A stretch of DNA of 64,000 nucleotides from Argyresthia goedartella (Eukaryota > Arthropoda > Insecta > Lepidoptera > Argyresthiidae). The position numbers and the translations under genes are program-made. Location: NCBI GenBank assembly GCA_949825045.1, contig OX463820.1, positions 10,056,501 through 10,120,500 of the forward strand, written 5' to 3'. This document shows, in pieces, positions 32,273-44,167 of this stretch. The notes beneath the pieces are model-generated. The model had not been told where the DNA came from. It ran no database searches and saw nothing but the letters and a program-made list of their open reading frames with translations. Within the stretch, counting starts at the first letter, position 1. The number at the start of each line of letters is the position of its first letter.

Positions 32273-33491
32273 TTAAGCATCTTTATTTATTATGCTAGAC
32301 CTAAAATTAACCAACATTGCGCATATAAACACAATGTCGCTCGACAACACAATTTCTGTTTGATTCAAAGGTTGAGTCAAAATCTTATATGTCTTTAGCA
32401 AGCCAATAACCCTTTCTACATGAACCCTTTTGCTTGCCACTTTTCTGGAGGAGCTAAGTGTCTGAGGTAGAATTTGATTGCCTTTTTTGAAGAAAGATGG
32501 GATGTTCACTTTGACACCATAGGGAACAAAAATGTCTTGGACATTTAAGCCTTTATCCACCATTATTTCATCATTGTAGTCAAATCTACTAAGTATTGTA
32601 CTGCGTTCTATAACTTGCCTATCAGTAGCAGAGCCGCCATAGCATGGAGACACATAACTAATGAAGCCACTAGGGGTAATTCCAATAAGGATCTTTAAGG
32701 TGTTCCTGTTTTTATAGGAAGAGAATGTGACTTGCTGCGCAAAAGGTAGTTTAGGTTTTTTAATAGGGATTTCTGTCGCATCAAGTATAACCCGTGTTGA
32801 TGGATACTTATCATGAATATCTAAAGGCATATATGCTCTTACGCTATCTCTGTCTAACCACAAGTCCAAATTTTTCCATTGCAGCGAAATGAACCTGACC
32901 CAAGTGATAAATATATTATAGATTTGTTTGGTTGTTACTTGATACATCATAGCAATTTCTTCGAAAGGTTTATGTCTCCATACTATCATTAAGGTAATGA
33001 AAAATTGTTCGAATGCATTGAGGTTCTTTGGTGGATGTCCATAAAAATAGGTAAGATTATGAGCACATTGCCCTAAAGTGTCAAACACAAGCATCACTTT
33101 TTAAAATTCTCTAGGCCAGTGTAGAAGTGCACAACTTTATCATTACTTTTGTACAAGTGGATGGTAAAACCCGAGACACTACACTCATGAGTTTGTACTG
33201 ACTCATCTTTTGAAGTTGAGACACTATACTCATGAGTTTGTACTGACTCATATTTTGAAGTTATCTTATCATCTCTCAATGATCCCTGCACCAACTCTTC
33301 ATGTTGAGAAATCTCTAACTCTTCTGCTATATCATTGTGCAGTTCCACAGCAATATCTTCTTGCATGTCATCGTTGGGATTTGCAAAGACAGAGTCTGCA
33401 TCTTCTTCACTCATGTGTAAGGGATCTTCATTTAAATTACTATCCACAGCGACCAAATATTGTTGCTCTTCTACAAATAATATTGGACACA
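32273..33491 (-). pseudogene. transposase gene exon 3: acidic linker and DDE_Tnp_4 catalytic domain
   Basis: The exon begins after a strong acceptor (ttttcttttatttccag, ending at 33492) in phase 1. The first 130 codons are acidic and contain a short duplicated motif (two copies of ESVQTHE). A one-base loss in an A run at about 33098-33103 shifts the frame. The catalytic domain then follows to 32273, with helix-turn-helix (FEEIAMMYQVTTKQIYNIF) and the DDE residues: Asp in VILDATEIPIKK, Asp in IMVDKGLNVQD and Glu in KRVHVERVIGLLK. This is the DDE_Tnp_4 fold shared by Harbinger and ISL2EU transposases. Orientation is convergent to the nuclease gene, with about 200 bp between the two stops. Confidence 0.88.
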
Positions 33492-33534
33492 CTGGAAATA
33501 AAAGAAAACATATTTGAATCTCTAGTTTTATTTT

Positions 33535-33742
33535 TACATTTACATGGAGGCAACATACATTGCTTCTGGTTTCACACTAGGATACCCTGTGTTGTAGGAA
33601 CCAGAAACAGCAACATCACAAACATGTAAACATCCATGCCATGAGGGTGTTTTTTCCTCCCGCCCCACCAGGAGTCGAACCCGGGACGTCTCACTTGTAA
33701 AGCACAGCCCCAACTGCAACGCTATAGAGGTCGTCAAACAAC
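33535..33742 (-). mobile_element. tRNA-derived SINE in a transposase intron
   Basis: Read on the minus strand it has a tRNA-like head with B box (gggttcgactcc) and a body ending near acatacattgcttctgg (plus sense). The body matches the copy at 57872-58090. It lies within intron 33492-34079. Confidence 0.75.
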
Positions 33743-34079
33743 ATTAAGTATACCTACCTACTTGCAATGCGGCATTTCTCAATGTTTGTCACAGTATCTT
33801 GTTCATATTCCTGTCTGCAATACGGCCGGCTAAGCAGGACAACAAGCCACAGAACAATATTACTGTGCAAAGGACTACAAGCAGTGTTCCGAGTTTACAG
33901 GCCCTGTGCAGGATATCAAATAACTGCACCTGCGCGGTATCAAATATTATGTTTTTTGTGACGGTATTTCTATCCACATTGCAGAACTACTCTGCATGCT
34001 TCGCAGTCCTGCAAGGCTCAATGCAAGACAGAATATTGAATGAATTCCTTTAGGCTATAGATAACAATAGGTGACTTAC

Positions 34080-34684
34080 TTCGTGCATAGGTTTTTTCAA
34101 CTTTGGTTAGGTTAAGAGTTAGCTAGTTTTGTTCTTCAGACGTTGATGGAGATTGTTGAGGAGTTGTTTTCCATGAAAACAATGAAGGAACAGAGGTTTT
34201 CTTCAAAGTTTTTGGAGCAATATCTATAAAAAAACACATGTTAATAAGGACATTTTAGTAGCTATTTAATACTATTCGGGCTAGGCGAGCTGTTGACGTT
34301 GGCATCTGCCACCTGTCAAACGGATTATGTGTAAGGATAAGTACAGATTGGGCAAGAACATTGCTGATAAGCTTGCTCGCATAAGCACTAATTAGTGCAA
34401 AAGATGAAATCACACCTGACTCGCGAAAGTAAGCACTCATGAGCACGGGTATGGTGCGTACTAGGCATACTCGGAAATCTTTAGGTAAACTTACCTGGCT
34501 GTAACAATGATAACGGTGTTCTATTAAAATCGGATGGCTTGAAGTGATCGAAGCATATCCTGCTATGCTTTCCTAGGGTAAATCCAGGCTTTGCTGGTTC
34601 AACAGCTTGAACCATAGTGAACGTCGATGTTCATCAATAGGGAAACGGTGAGTACCATTTTTTTTACAAAACCTAACATCTCAT
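34080..34684 (-). pseudogene. transposase gene exons 1 and 2: THAP domain and linker
   Basis: Exon 1 (34495-34684) starts near ATG 34684 and ends with donor CAG|GTAAGT. It encodes a THAP zinc-finger in two frames: FCKKNGTHRFPIDEHRRSLW, then after a shift near 34590, HSRICFDHFKPSDFNRTPL, which holds the CxxH of the C2CH motif. Exon 2 (34080-34223) lies between a tttttttatag acceptor and a GTAAGT donor. It begins with IAPKTLKKTSVPSLF and has a TAG in frame near its middle. All junctions are phase 1 and join to exon 3 without frame change. The THAP domain probably recognises the transposon ends. Confidence 0.8.
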
Positions 34685-34760
34685 GGACGATTAGGCTTTT
34701 TTTCCATGGTAACCAAAGTCTGTCGAACAGCATCAACACAGGGTGCTCGCGAAGGTATCG

Positions 34761-35096
34761 TGATGACAAAATCGAAGTCCAATACACAGGCAGGGGTCAA
34801 TCGTAATGGCAAGCAAATGTCCAGGGTGCACGCGGAGGTCAGTCGAGGGAAGGAGCTACAAGAGTCCGAAAGAATAGCCAGGGTCGTCGTAATAGTCACA
34901 AAACAGAGGAGAACAAAAAAACAAAACATCGCGTAACCACAGGAGAAACGGTTTGACACATTACAGACCAGCCACCATCAGCCACAGAACACAAATTTTT
35001 GATCTGGCAGCTGGCTGTGAAAGCCACGACTTTTCAACAACATCTATTGACAAATTTGTAACTTCTGAAGTTTTTTTTTTTTTAAATCCCTCATTG
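34761..35096 (-). repeat. right terminal inverted repeat (about 336 bp)
   Basis: Reverse-complement partner of 29818-30167. It lies upstream of the transposase gene and so provides that gene's promoter. A short palindrome (gtcatgctgt/acagcatgac) sits just outside at 35111-35136. Confidence 0.85.
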
Positions 35097-35521
35097 CTGA
35101 CCGACGTCTGTCATGCTGTCTAGTTACAGCATGACGTTTACCGTCGATGAGTTATTGATCCCGGGCTAATAAAGCCTCTTTGTTCTTTCCTACTGCCACC
35201 TTTAACATTGTAACGGCATTAAAGGCTAAGGTCGAGCCACCGCTATCAGTAGCTATGATCGTCTATTCTACCTACCCCAAAAGAGATGTCCCGATTGAGC
35301 TGTAAAATTTGTAAGTTAAGAATGATAAGTCTGAATTTCTCGTTCGTTGAGAAGTTCGTTAGGCGTACAATAGTCGAACGAAGATTGGTTCAGGAAGTTA
35401 GTGTTTCAAGTTAGACAGAGAAAGCATATATACCCGCAAGCCGGTATTTCGCATCAGTTAGCGGTGTATTGCGCCAGATCGATCGTTGTTGTATTTTGTG
35501 TGATGGTACCATTTATTTTTT

Positions 35522-37269
35522 TGTGTAGTGGTCATATAATTAAGAACGACTATTTGAAAACAAGCTTTTTTCAAACTTACGAGAATAACACTTATTGCAT
35601 ATCGTTTTGTATCTCTCTCGGTATCGTAAAACTGTTTTACACATTCGTAGCATACAGTTATAATATGATAAATTCAACAATATTATTATATAAGTAAACT
35701 TTTTGTATATAATATATCTTAACATGTTATTGCAAACTTACTGGCTGGCCACATAATTAAGAACGCTGGATAGTTTATTTTTTTATTCAAATTTAAATAG
35801 AGAACACTCTGTAACTAGGCCACTATTCGAGTAATTTTGGCGCCATTTAGTTCTGTAAAAGTCAAAAAGTTGATCGTTTCATAATAAAAAAATGGGAAAA
35901 AAATAGAAGTTGTGATGCATCTACAAGGGAAGTAATAATAAAACTTCGCGATATGAATTGGTCACATAAAAAGATTGCCAATCATTTGCAGTGCTCAAAA
36001 ACGATGATATTCCACGCTGTGAAGCATTTTAACACACATCAAACAACTTTAAATATTCCTCGAGTACCTAAACAGAGAAAGTCATCTCAGCGAGACGATC
36101 GAAATATCATCGTGCGTTTGGCAAAACAATACCCTTTTAAGGGGTCTTGAGTTAAAAAAAGAATACTTTGGTGAAAATAACCCTTCAGCGATCTCAGCGC
36201 TCTATCCGAAGGCGATTGGTAGAAGCGAAGTTGAACGGAAGGATAGCAAGAAAGGTGCCCATGTTGAAACAGTGTCATAGGCAAGCCCGGCTTGCATTTG
36301 CTAGGAGGTATGAAAGCTGGACAGCAAGACAGTGGAAAAATGTTCTTTTCTCTGACGAAACAAAAATTAACAGAGTATGTTCTGATGGGAAACGATATGT
36401 TCGACGCCCTCCGAATACAGCATTCGATCCCAAGTACACAAAAATGACATTAAAGCATGGTGGTGGAAATGTGAAAATTTGGGGATGCTTCTCTGGTCAT
36501 GGTGTTGGACCTGTTAGACTGATAGAAGGAAACATGGATCAATTCTAGTATAAAAATATACTCGAAGAAACTATGTTACCATATGCTGAAGACGTACTTC
36601 CGATTATTTGGACATTCCAACACGACAATGATCCGAAGCACACTGCATGCATCGTTAAAGAATTCCTCACATCTCAATCAGTTTCTGTCTTAGAATGGCC
36701 TCCGAAGAGCCCAGATTTAAATCCCATAGAGCATCTTTGGTGCGAAGTCAAGAAAAAGGTTTCAAATCGACGATGTGGTAACCTAACTGAGTTATATAAC
36801 GTTTTTTTAGAAGAATGGCGCTCTATTTCTCTTGAAAAATGTCAAAAATTGATAGAATCAATGCCTCGTCGGTGTAAGGTGTATTAAAAGCCATGGTCAC
36901 GCTACAAACTATTAACTTAGAATAAAAGGTATTAAATCATAATTTTTAACATTGTCACTGTCTTATTTAATGTGACTTGTAAAATCTAAGTATCTACGGA
37001 AACAACTCTCGAGCAGCTTAAGAATCGTTCTTAATTATTTGTCCAGCATTTTTACTACTTGAATTTGTAATTATTGGTAATCAATTAAATTTGTAAAAAA
37101 AATAGTAAATGTTTTAAATATTTACTCCTAATCCCGTTTACTTTATTGATGTAGCTATTTCATAACACAACTAATTACTTTTAAGAAGGAACTTAAAAGT
37201 ACACATAGCATAGTTTTGAAAAAAAATATCTGGTGCTACAAATTGTTCTTAATTATATGACCACCACTG
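35522..37269 (+). mobile_element. Tc1-like transposon with IR/DR ends
   Basis: Outer repeats gtggtcatataattaagaac (35528-) and gttcttaattatatgaccac (ending 37267) are inverted. Inner copies of ataattaagaacg lie at about 35750 and, inverted, at about 37025. Each end therefore has two direct repeats about 210 bp apart, the IR/DR architecture known from Sleeping Beauty-like Tc1 elements. Insertion is at a TA in ttgtatatatatggg, the uninterrupted state being preserved in LTR 3 at 52560. Confidence 0.87.
35953..36887 (+). pseudogene. Tc1 transposase (DD34E), two lesions
   Basis: The N-terminal helix-turn-helix (MNWSHKKIANHLQCSKTMIF) is in one frame to 36150, where the frame shifts. The catalytic part follows from 36168, with VLFSDETKIN (first Asp), QHDNDPKHTA (second Asp) and SPDLNPIEHLW (Glu). 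Thirty-four residues separate the second Asp and the Glu, so it is DD34E. A TAG at 36546-36548 interrupts the core. The protein ends with MPRRCKVY at 36887. It would excise and insert the element at TA sites if intact. Confidence 0.92.
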
Positions 37270-38156
37270 TATATGGGCTCTTGGAACTTCTTTTAGTGGT
37301 CGACCACAATTTATAATATTTGTTTGGGATATCGTATAGATATCCCTCGTAGTTTTACGACGTGAGTACTCAATGATATTTCATGTGCTCGCTAGTAGCG
37401 GCTAGTGGTGGTTCCAATTATATATTTAGTTCGCGGCAATAACAATCCGAATAGACCGGTTTACACAATTGCGATTTGATTTTCCGAAATGGGTTTGAAC
37501 TAGCGGTTACCTCAAAAGGTCCGTAACGTTTTGAAACCTTCAACTCTGCGCAATTTGAGCTGGATGTTATCGAAACGTTGTCATTAGCGCTTTAGGAGAT
37601 CTAACCCTCACCATAGCGAAGTGCATAGTTCGATAAATACCGATCTATGAATTCCACTGACCTCAGCACGACCTCGACCAAGCCAAATCATTAATATTTG
37701 ACTCAGCCTACACATTAGACCTCCAGCGAAATTTACATTTAATTTTAAAGATGCAACTTGAATCCAAACCGACCCAAGGCAAAGCAAAACAATCTACCCG
37801 GTCCTAAACAATGAACTTTAGACTGTAATTTGATCTCTTCGCGCGTCCCCGACAACACTCAAATGTCAAAACATCAACAGGATAGGTTATCTGTGTTGAC
37901 ACCGATTTAACTTTGTTCTGAATTTGTTATTTCTATCCGCGGAACCTCATCGATCAAACAGTCTCCCTATGCCCTGCCAACCTAGGTTTAGCCGCAACTA
38001 AACTCCTGTCTAGCCTAGTCTAAAATCCTAGTGTTATAACACGTCCATTATCGACACCACTCGAAAATGGTTGAGTTTGATTTGAATGTGCTTGTATGTT
38101 TAATGACTGTGTGATATAAAATAAATATCTGAGCGCGAACGACCCACGCGAGTCCA

Positions 38157-39222
38157 CTAGTTTTTTGAATTCGAACTTATCGCATTATTCCTGTCACTTG
38201 AACTTTGCCCTGCCTCTGTATTATCTGAACTATCATTGCCCCTTTGGAACCCTATTTCCTTGAAACTAGCCTGAGGCTGTCTACCTCTACCGCGAAAATA
38301 ACCGCGAGCGCGCGTCCCAAAGGCGTTTCGTGCCTTTGTTCCCGCGTTATAATTATCCCTACGGCTCACCGCAATATATCGCATCGCATTTACCCGCACA
38401 GCACGACATTGCCCACGCATGTAGCTATTCCGCCTTACGTTGTTCGTATTCATTGTCTCCGAACTCTGCAACGCACTTAATCCCCCATCGACATTCCGTT
38501 CTAAATGCCGAAGGAACTCGACCGCATCTCGTATAGTCATTGGTTCCTTTCTAGCAAAAAACGATACCTGAATATCGCGCGGCTACTGTCTGAAAATCGT
38601 GTTGATTTTCTCCGTATCAGTAAACGGTATCGTAAGCTCATATATGCTGTTCAATTGAGAGGCAAAGAATTCTTCCATACTTTGACCTTTCTTGGAATCG
38701 AACTTCACAGTTAGGAATCTTTGTTTAATTAATTTCTGCTCATTATCTCCCCAGAATACCTCTCTGAAATCTTTTTCAAAATCCGAATAGGTCCGCCATG
38801 AGTCTCTGTATATGCTCATTCGAACTTTTGCAATTCCTACCAAACTATCCGTTGCCCATATCAAAGCCCTAGAAATATCTCCCGAGACTAATATAAGCCT
38901 TTAAATCTCTTAAGAAAATCATCGGATTTTCCGAACTCCGCCCATCGAATGTTGGCAACTTCTGTGTCATTTTCACTATGCATGATTGACGTTTTTCTAC
39001 CGATTGTTCAAACGTTTCTAGTTCCTGTCTGTCCGTCTGTCTGTTCGAAGTCCTACTAGTATTACTCGTGCTAGAACCCCTTTCCAAACTGTCTAATCTG
39101 TTCACTATTTCAGATAACAATTGAGTCACCTGTCCTGACGCCATCTCATTATTTAAAACACTTGTCTGCGAAAGTGAGTCGTCTTGTACAATCCGACTAA
39201 CGTTCTTTTTTGCCCGGCCCAT
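38157..39222 (-). pseudogene. gag of composite element, copy 1
   Basis: Three minus-strand frames make up a gypsy-like gag. The N-terminal part (38869-39222) contains TQKLPTFDGRSSENP, a typical start of a retrotransposon gag core. The middle (38583-38864) contains DSWRTYSDFEKDFREVFW and continues after a nonsense codon into 38157-38540. The C-terminus is Arg-Gly rich (TRARGYFRGRGRQ) without a zinc knuckle, like the gag of gypsy A. A frameshift near 38867 and a TAG near 38580 disable it. It is followed immediately by the truncated LTR, so protease and pol are absent. Confidence 0.82.
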
Positions 39223-40026
39223 TGCTCGTCAACACTAACCCGTCGTAGCTCGTCCGAAGAATTGTGAAAACAATGCCCCTTTTTTTTGTTGTTGCTTATT
39301 TCTTACTTACAAACTGAACTGTTTGAAATCGTTTCTACGTTGTGTTATTTTTTAAAGTAACGCGTTAGACCTTGATTCTTTTAGAATATCTAGGTATCAG
39401 ACTATCTAGAATATCCTTCGGTCTCAGCACCAGAAAATCTTTAACGGCAAAAAGGCTAAGGTCGAGCCACCGCTATCAGTAGCTATGATCGTCTATTCTA
39501 CCTACCCCAAAAGAGATGTCCCGATTCAGCTGTAAAATTTGTAAGTTAAGAATGACAAGTCTTAATTTCTCGTTCGTTGAGAAGTTCGTTAGGCGTACAA
39601 TAGTCGAACGAAGATTGGTTCAGGAAGTTAGTGTTTCAAGTTAGACAGAGAAAGCATATATGCCCGCAAGCCGGTATTTCGCATCAGTTAGCGGTGTATT
39701 GCGCCAGATCGATCGTTGTTGTATTTTGTGTGATGGTATCATTTATTTTTTTGTATATATATGGGCTCTTGGAACTTCTTTTAGTGGTCGACCACAATTT
39801 ATAATATTTGTTTGGGATATCGTATAGATATCCGTCGTAGTTTTACGACGTGAGTACTCAATGATATTTCATGTGCTCGCTAGTAGCGGCTAGTGGTGTT
39901 TCCAATTATATACTTAGTTCACGGCAATAACGATCCGAATAGACCGGTTTACACAATTGCGATTTGATTTTCCGAAATGGGTTTGAACTAGCGGTTACCT
40001 CAAAAGGTCCGTAACGTTTTGAAATT

Positions 40027-41357
40027 TTTGAAAACTTCGCGATATGAATTGGTCACATAAAAAGATTGCCAATCATTTGCAGTGCTCAAAAACGATGATA
40101 TTCCACGCTGTGAAGCATTTTAACACACATCAAACAACTTTAAATATTCCTCGTGTACCTAAACAGAGAAAGTCATCTCAGCGAGACGATCGAAATATCA
40201 TCGTGCGTTTGGCAAAACAATACCCTTTTAAGGGGTCTTGAGTTAAAAAAAGAATACTTTGGTGAAAATAACCCTTCAGCGATCTCAGCGCTCTATCCGA
40301 AGGCGATTGGTAGAAGCGAAGTTGAACGGAAGGATAGCAAGAATGGTGCCCATGTTGAAACAGTGTCATAGGCAAGCCCGGCTTGCATTTGCTAGGAGGT
40401 ATGAAAGCTGGACAGCAAGACAGTGGAAAAATGTTCTTTTCTCTGACGAAACAAAAATTAACAGAGTATTTTCTGATGGGAAACGATATGTTCGACGCCC
40501 TCCGAATACAGCATTCGACCCCAAGTACACAAAAATGACATTAAAGCATGGTGGTGGAAATGTGAAAATTTGGGGATGCTTCTCTGGTCATGGTGTTGGA
40601 CCTGTTAGACTGATAGAAGGAAACATGGATCAATTCTAGTATAAAAATATACTCGAAGAAACTATGTTACCATATGCTGAAGACGTACTTCCGATTATTT
40701 GGACATTCCAACTCGACAATGATCCGAAGCACACTGCATGCATCGTTAAAGAATTCCTCACATCTCAATCAGTTTCTGTCTTAGAATGGCCTCCGAAGAG
40801 CCCAGATTTAAATCCCATAGAGCATCTTTGGTGCGAAGTCAAGAAAAAGGTTTCAAATCGACGATGTGGTAACCTAACTGAGTTATATAACGTTTTTTTA
40901 GAAGAATGGCGCTCTATTTCTCTTGAAAAATGTCAAAAATTGATAGAATCAATGCCTCGTCGGTGTAAGGTGTATTAAAAGCCATGGTCACGCTACAAAC
41001 TATTAACTTAGAATAAAAGGTATTAAATCATAATTTTTAACATTGTCACTGTCTTATTTAATGTGACTTGTAAAATCTAAGTATCTACGGAAACAACTCT
41101 CGAGCAGCTTAAGAATCGTTCTTAATTATATGTCCAGCATTTTTACTACTTGAATTTGTAATTATTGATAATCAATTAAATTTGTAAAAAAAATAGTAAA
41201 TGTTTTAAATATTTACTCCTAATCCCGTTTACTTTATCGATGTAGCTATTTCATAACACAACTAATTACTTTTAAGAAGGAACTTAAAAGTACACATAGC
41301 ATAGTTTTGAAAAAAAATATCTGGTGCTACAAATCGTTCTTAATTATATGACCACCA
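40027..41357 (+). mobile_element. 5'-truncated copy of the Tc1 element
   Basis: From aaaacttcgcgatatgaat to the right end it is almost identical to 35938-37269. The left inverted repeats and the first 400 bp are missing, so it cannot be an independent transposition product. Confidence 0.92.
40044..40978 (+). pseudogene. Tc1 transposase, duplicated dead copy
   Basis: It carries the same frame shift and the same TAG codon (40637-40639) as 35953-36887, with only a few substitutions. Shared lesions show that it was copied by duplication of already dead DNA. A substitution changes the residue before the second catalytic Asp from His to Leu (FQLDNDPKHTA). Confidence 0.92.
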
Positions 41358-42247
41358 CTGTATATGTGCTCTTGGAACTTCTTTTAGTGGTCGACCACAA
41401 TTTATAATATTTGTTTGGGATATCGTATAGATATCCCTCGTAGTTTTACGACGTGAGTACTCAATGATATTTCATGTGCTCGCTAGTAGCGGCTAGTGGT
41501 GGTTCCAATTATATATTTAGTTCGCGGCAATAACAATCCGAATAGACCGGTTTACACAATTGCGATTTGATTTTCCGAAATGGGTTTGAACTAGCGGTTA
41601 CCTCAAAAGGTCCGTAACGTTTTGAAACCTTCAACTCTGCGCAATTTGAGCTGGATGTTATCGAAACGTTGTCATTAGCGCTTTAGGAGATCTAACCCTC
41701 ACCATAGCGAAGTGCATAGTTCGATAAATACCGATCTATGAATTCCACTGACCTCAGCACGACCTCGACCAAGCCAAATCATTAATATTTGACTCAGCCT
41801 ACACATTAGACCTCCAGCGAAATTTACATTTAATTTTAAAGATGCAACTTGAATTCAAACTGACCCAAGGCAAAGCAAAACAATCTACCCGGTCCTAAAC
41901 AATGAACTTTAGACTGTAATTTGATCTCTTCGCGCGTCCCCGACAACACTCAAATGTCAAAACATCAACAGGATAGGTTATCTGTGTTGACACCGATTTA
42001 ACTTTGTTCTGAATTTGTTATTTCCATCCGCGGAACCTCATCGATCAAACAGTCTCCCTATGCCCTGCCAACCTAGGTTTAGCCGCAACTAAACTCCTGT
42101 CTAGCCTAGTCTAAAATCCTAGTGTTATAACACGTCCATTATCGACACCACTCGAAAATGGTTGAGTTTGATTTGAATGTGCTTGTATGTTTAATGACTG
42201 TGTGATATAAAATAAATATCTGAGCGCGAACGACCCGCGCGAGTCCA

Positions 42248-43304
42248 CTAGTTTTTTGAATTCGAACTTATCGCATTATTCCTGTCACTTGAACTTTGCC
42301 CTGCCTCTGTATTATCTGAACTATCATTGCCCCTTTGGAACCCTATTTCCTTGAAACTAGCCTGAGGCTGTCTACCTCTACCGCGAAAATAACCGCGAGC
42401 GCGCGTCCCAAAGGCGTTTCGTGCCTTTGTTCCCGCGTTATAATTATCCCTACGGCTCACCGCAATATATCGCATCGCATTTACCCGCACAGCACGACAT
42501 TGCCCACGCATGTAGCTATTCCGCCTTACGTTGTTCGTATTCATTGTCTCCGAACTCTGCAACGCACTTAATCCCCCATCGACATTCCGTTCTAAATGCC
42601 GAAGGAACTCGACCGCATCTCGTATAGTCATTGGTTCCTTTCTAGCAAAAAACGATACCTGAATATCGCGCGGCTACTGTCTGAAAATCGTGTTGATTTT
42701 CTCCGTATCAGTAAACGGTATCGTAAGCTCATATATGCTGTTCAATTGAGAGGCAAAGAATTCTTCCATACTTTGACCTTTCTTGGAATCGAACTTCACA
42801 GTTAGGAATCTTTGTTTAATTAATTTCTGCTCATTATCTCCCCAGAATACCTCTCTGAAATCTTTTTCAAAATCCGAATAGGTCCGCCATGAGTCTCTGT
42901 ATATGCTCATTCGAACTTTTGCAATTCCTACCAAACTATCCGTTGCCCATATCAAAGCCCTAGAAATATCTCCCGAGACTAATATAAGCCTATAAGAAAA
43001 TCATCGGATTTTCCGAACTCCGCCCATCGAATGTTGGCAACTTCTGTGTCATTTTCACTATGCATGATTGACGTTTTTCTACCGATTGTTCAAACGTTTC
43101 TAGTTCCTGTCTGTCCGTCTGTCTGTTCGAAGTCCTACTAGTATTACTCGTGCTAGAACCCCTTTCCAAACTGTCTAATCTGTTCACTATTTCAGATAAC
43201 AATTGAGTCACCTGTCCTGACGCCATCTCATTATTTAAAACACTTGTCTGCGAAAGTGAGTCGTCTTGTACAATCCGACTAACGTTCTTTTTTGCCCGGC
43301 CCAT
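42248..43304 (-). pseudogene. gag of composite element, copy 2
   Basis: Nearly identical to copy 1, including the nonsense codon near 42671. It lacks 9 bp around 42992, so its N-terminal frame ends a little earlier. The shared lesions place gag decay before the unit duplication. Confidence 0.82.
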
Positions 43305-43691
43305 TGCTCGTCAACACTAACCCGTCGTAGCTCGTCCGAAGAATTGTGAAAACAATGCCCCTTTTTTTTGTTGTTGCTTATTTCTTACTTACAAACTGAA
43401 CTGTTTGAAATCGTTTCTACGTTGTGTTATTTTTTAAAGTAACGCGTTAGACCTTGATTCTTTTAGAATATCTAGGTATCAGACTATCTAGAATATCCTT
43501 CGGTCTCAGCACCAGAAAATCTTTAACGGCAAAAAGGCTAAGGTCGAGCCACCGCTATCAGTAGCTATGATCGTCTATTCTACCTACCCCAAAAGAGATG
43601 TCCCGATTCAGCTGTAAAATTTGTAAGTTAAGAATGACAAGTCTTAATTTCTCGTTCGTTGAGAAGTTCGTTAGGCGTACAATAGTCGAAC

Positions 43692-43991
43692 TGTTAGGAG
43701 GCCTATGGTGTCTGTCTTTTTAAAAAAAAAAACTACAATGTTCGCCTAACTAGTTTTATTGTCTTTTGACAAATCTTACAAGATCACTACGACACAACTT
43801 TTATAACTTCTTGAAAGTGGAGGCGACCGCTCCTCGCAATTGAACAATTCTAACTGACTAAAAAAAATATTATTCAAGTAAATGGCAGGTAACCAAAGGG
43901 CTGACTCTGCAATAGAATATCATGGAAATATACACGTTACAAGGTGATCTGCTTGTTTAGCTTTTATTACAAAGAAAACAGGGTTATAACA
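43692..43991 (-). repeat. 3' LTR of the errantivirus
   Basis: TGTTAGGAGGCC to GGTTATAACA, 300 bp. Identical to 52121-52420 apart from the T/A boundary of one homopolymer. Confidence 0.96.
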
Positions 43992-44167
43992 GCTCCCCCA
44001 TTTTGACGAAGCTTCATCCCTAAGAATGAAGCGAAGTAAATACATGATAATGATAATAATGAAGAAAGATAAATAAGCAGATAACCGATTTGATTTCAAG
44101 AAGTCATTTTACAATACATGGGAAAATTGAGAAAATGTTATTATACTTAGTTTAGCATCTTATCAAA

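Larger units (their letters stand above)
29818..35096. mobile_element. two-gene DNA transposon: YqaJ-type nuclease plus THAP-DDE transposase (ISL2EU-like)
   Basis: Long terminal inverted repeats at 29818-30167 and 34761-35096 enclose two convergent genes. The plus-strand gene encodes SAP, SWIM zinc-finger and YqaJ-exonuclease modules; the minus-strand gene encodes a THAP DNA-binding domain and a DDE_Tnp_4-type transposase. As I recall, a transposase paired with a YqaJ nuclease is the hallmark of the ISL2EU/IS4EU superfamily of eukaryotic transposons. Both genes are spliced and both carry frame lesions, so this copy is inactive. A SINE has inserted into a transposase intron. The target-site duplication could not be fixed because the extreme ends are diverged. 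Confidence 0.85.
35209..38113 (-). repeat. LTR 1 of the composite element, truncated, carrying Tc1
   Basis: It matches LTR 3 from its outer end as far as tgactgtgtg, where LTR sequence is replaced by the gag-side sequence atataaaataaatatctg. The 1.75-kb Tc1 element interrupts it at 35522-37269. Confidence 0.85.
39440..42204 (-). repeat. LTR 2 of the composite element, rearranged
   Basis: It runs through the Tc1 target site without Tc1 (39755) and on to cgtaacgttttgaaa (40023). It then jumps to the interior of Tc1 (40030), follows it to its right end (41357), and repeats the LTR segment from tatatgtgctc onward. About 265 bp of LTR is therefore present twice (39760-40023 and 41360-41623). Confidence 0.85.

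Noticed and set aside
33540..33737. 65-codon minus-strand frame
   Set aside because: It is the body of a tRNA-derived SINE.
40027..41357. Independent second Tc1 insertion
   Set aside because: It lacks the left end and shares the same stop and frameshift with the first copy, so duplication explains it.
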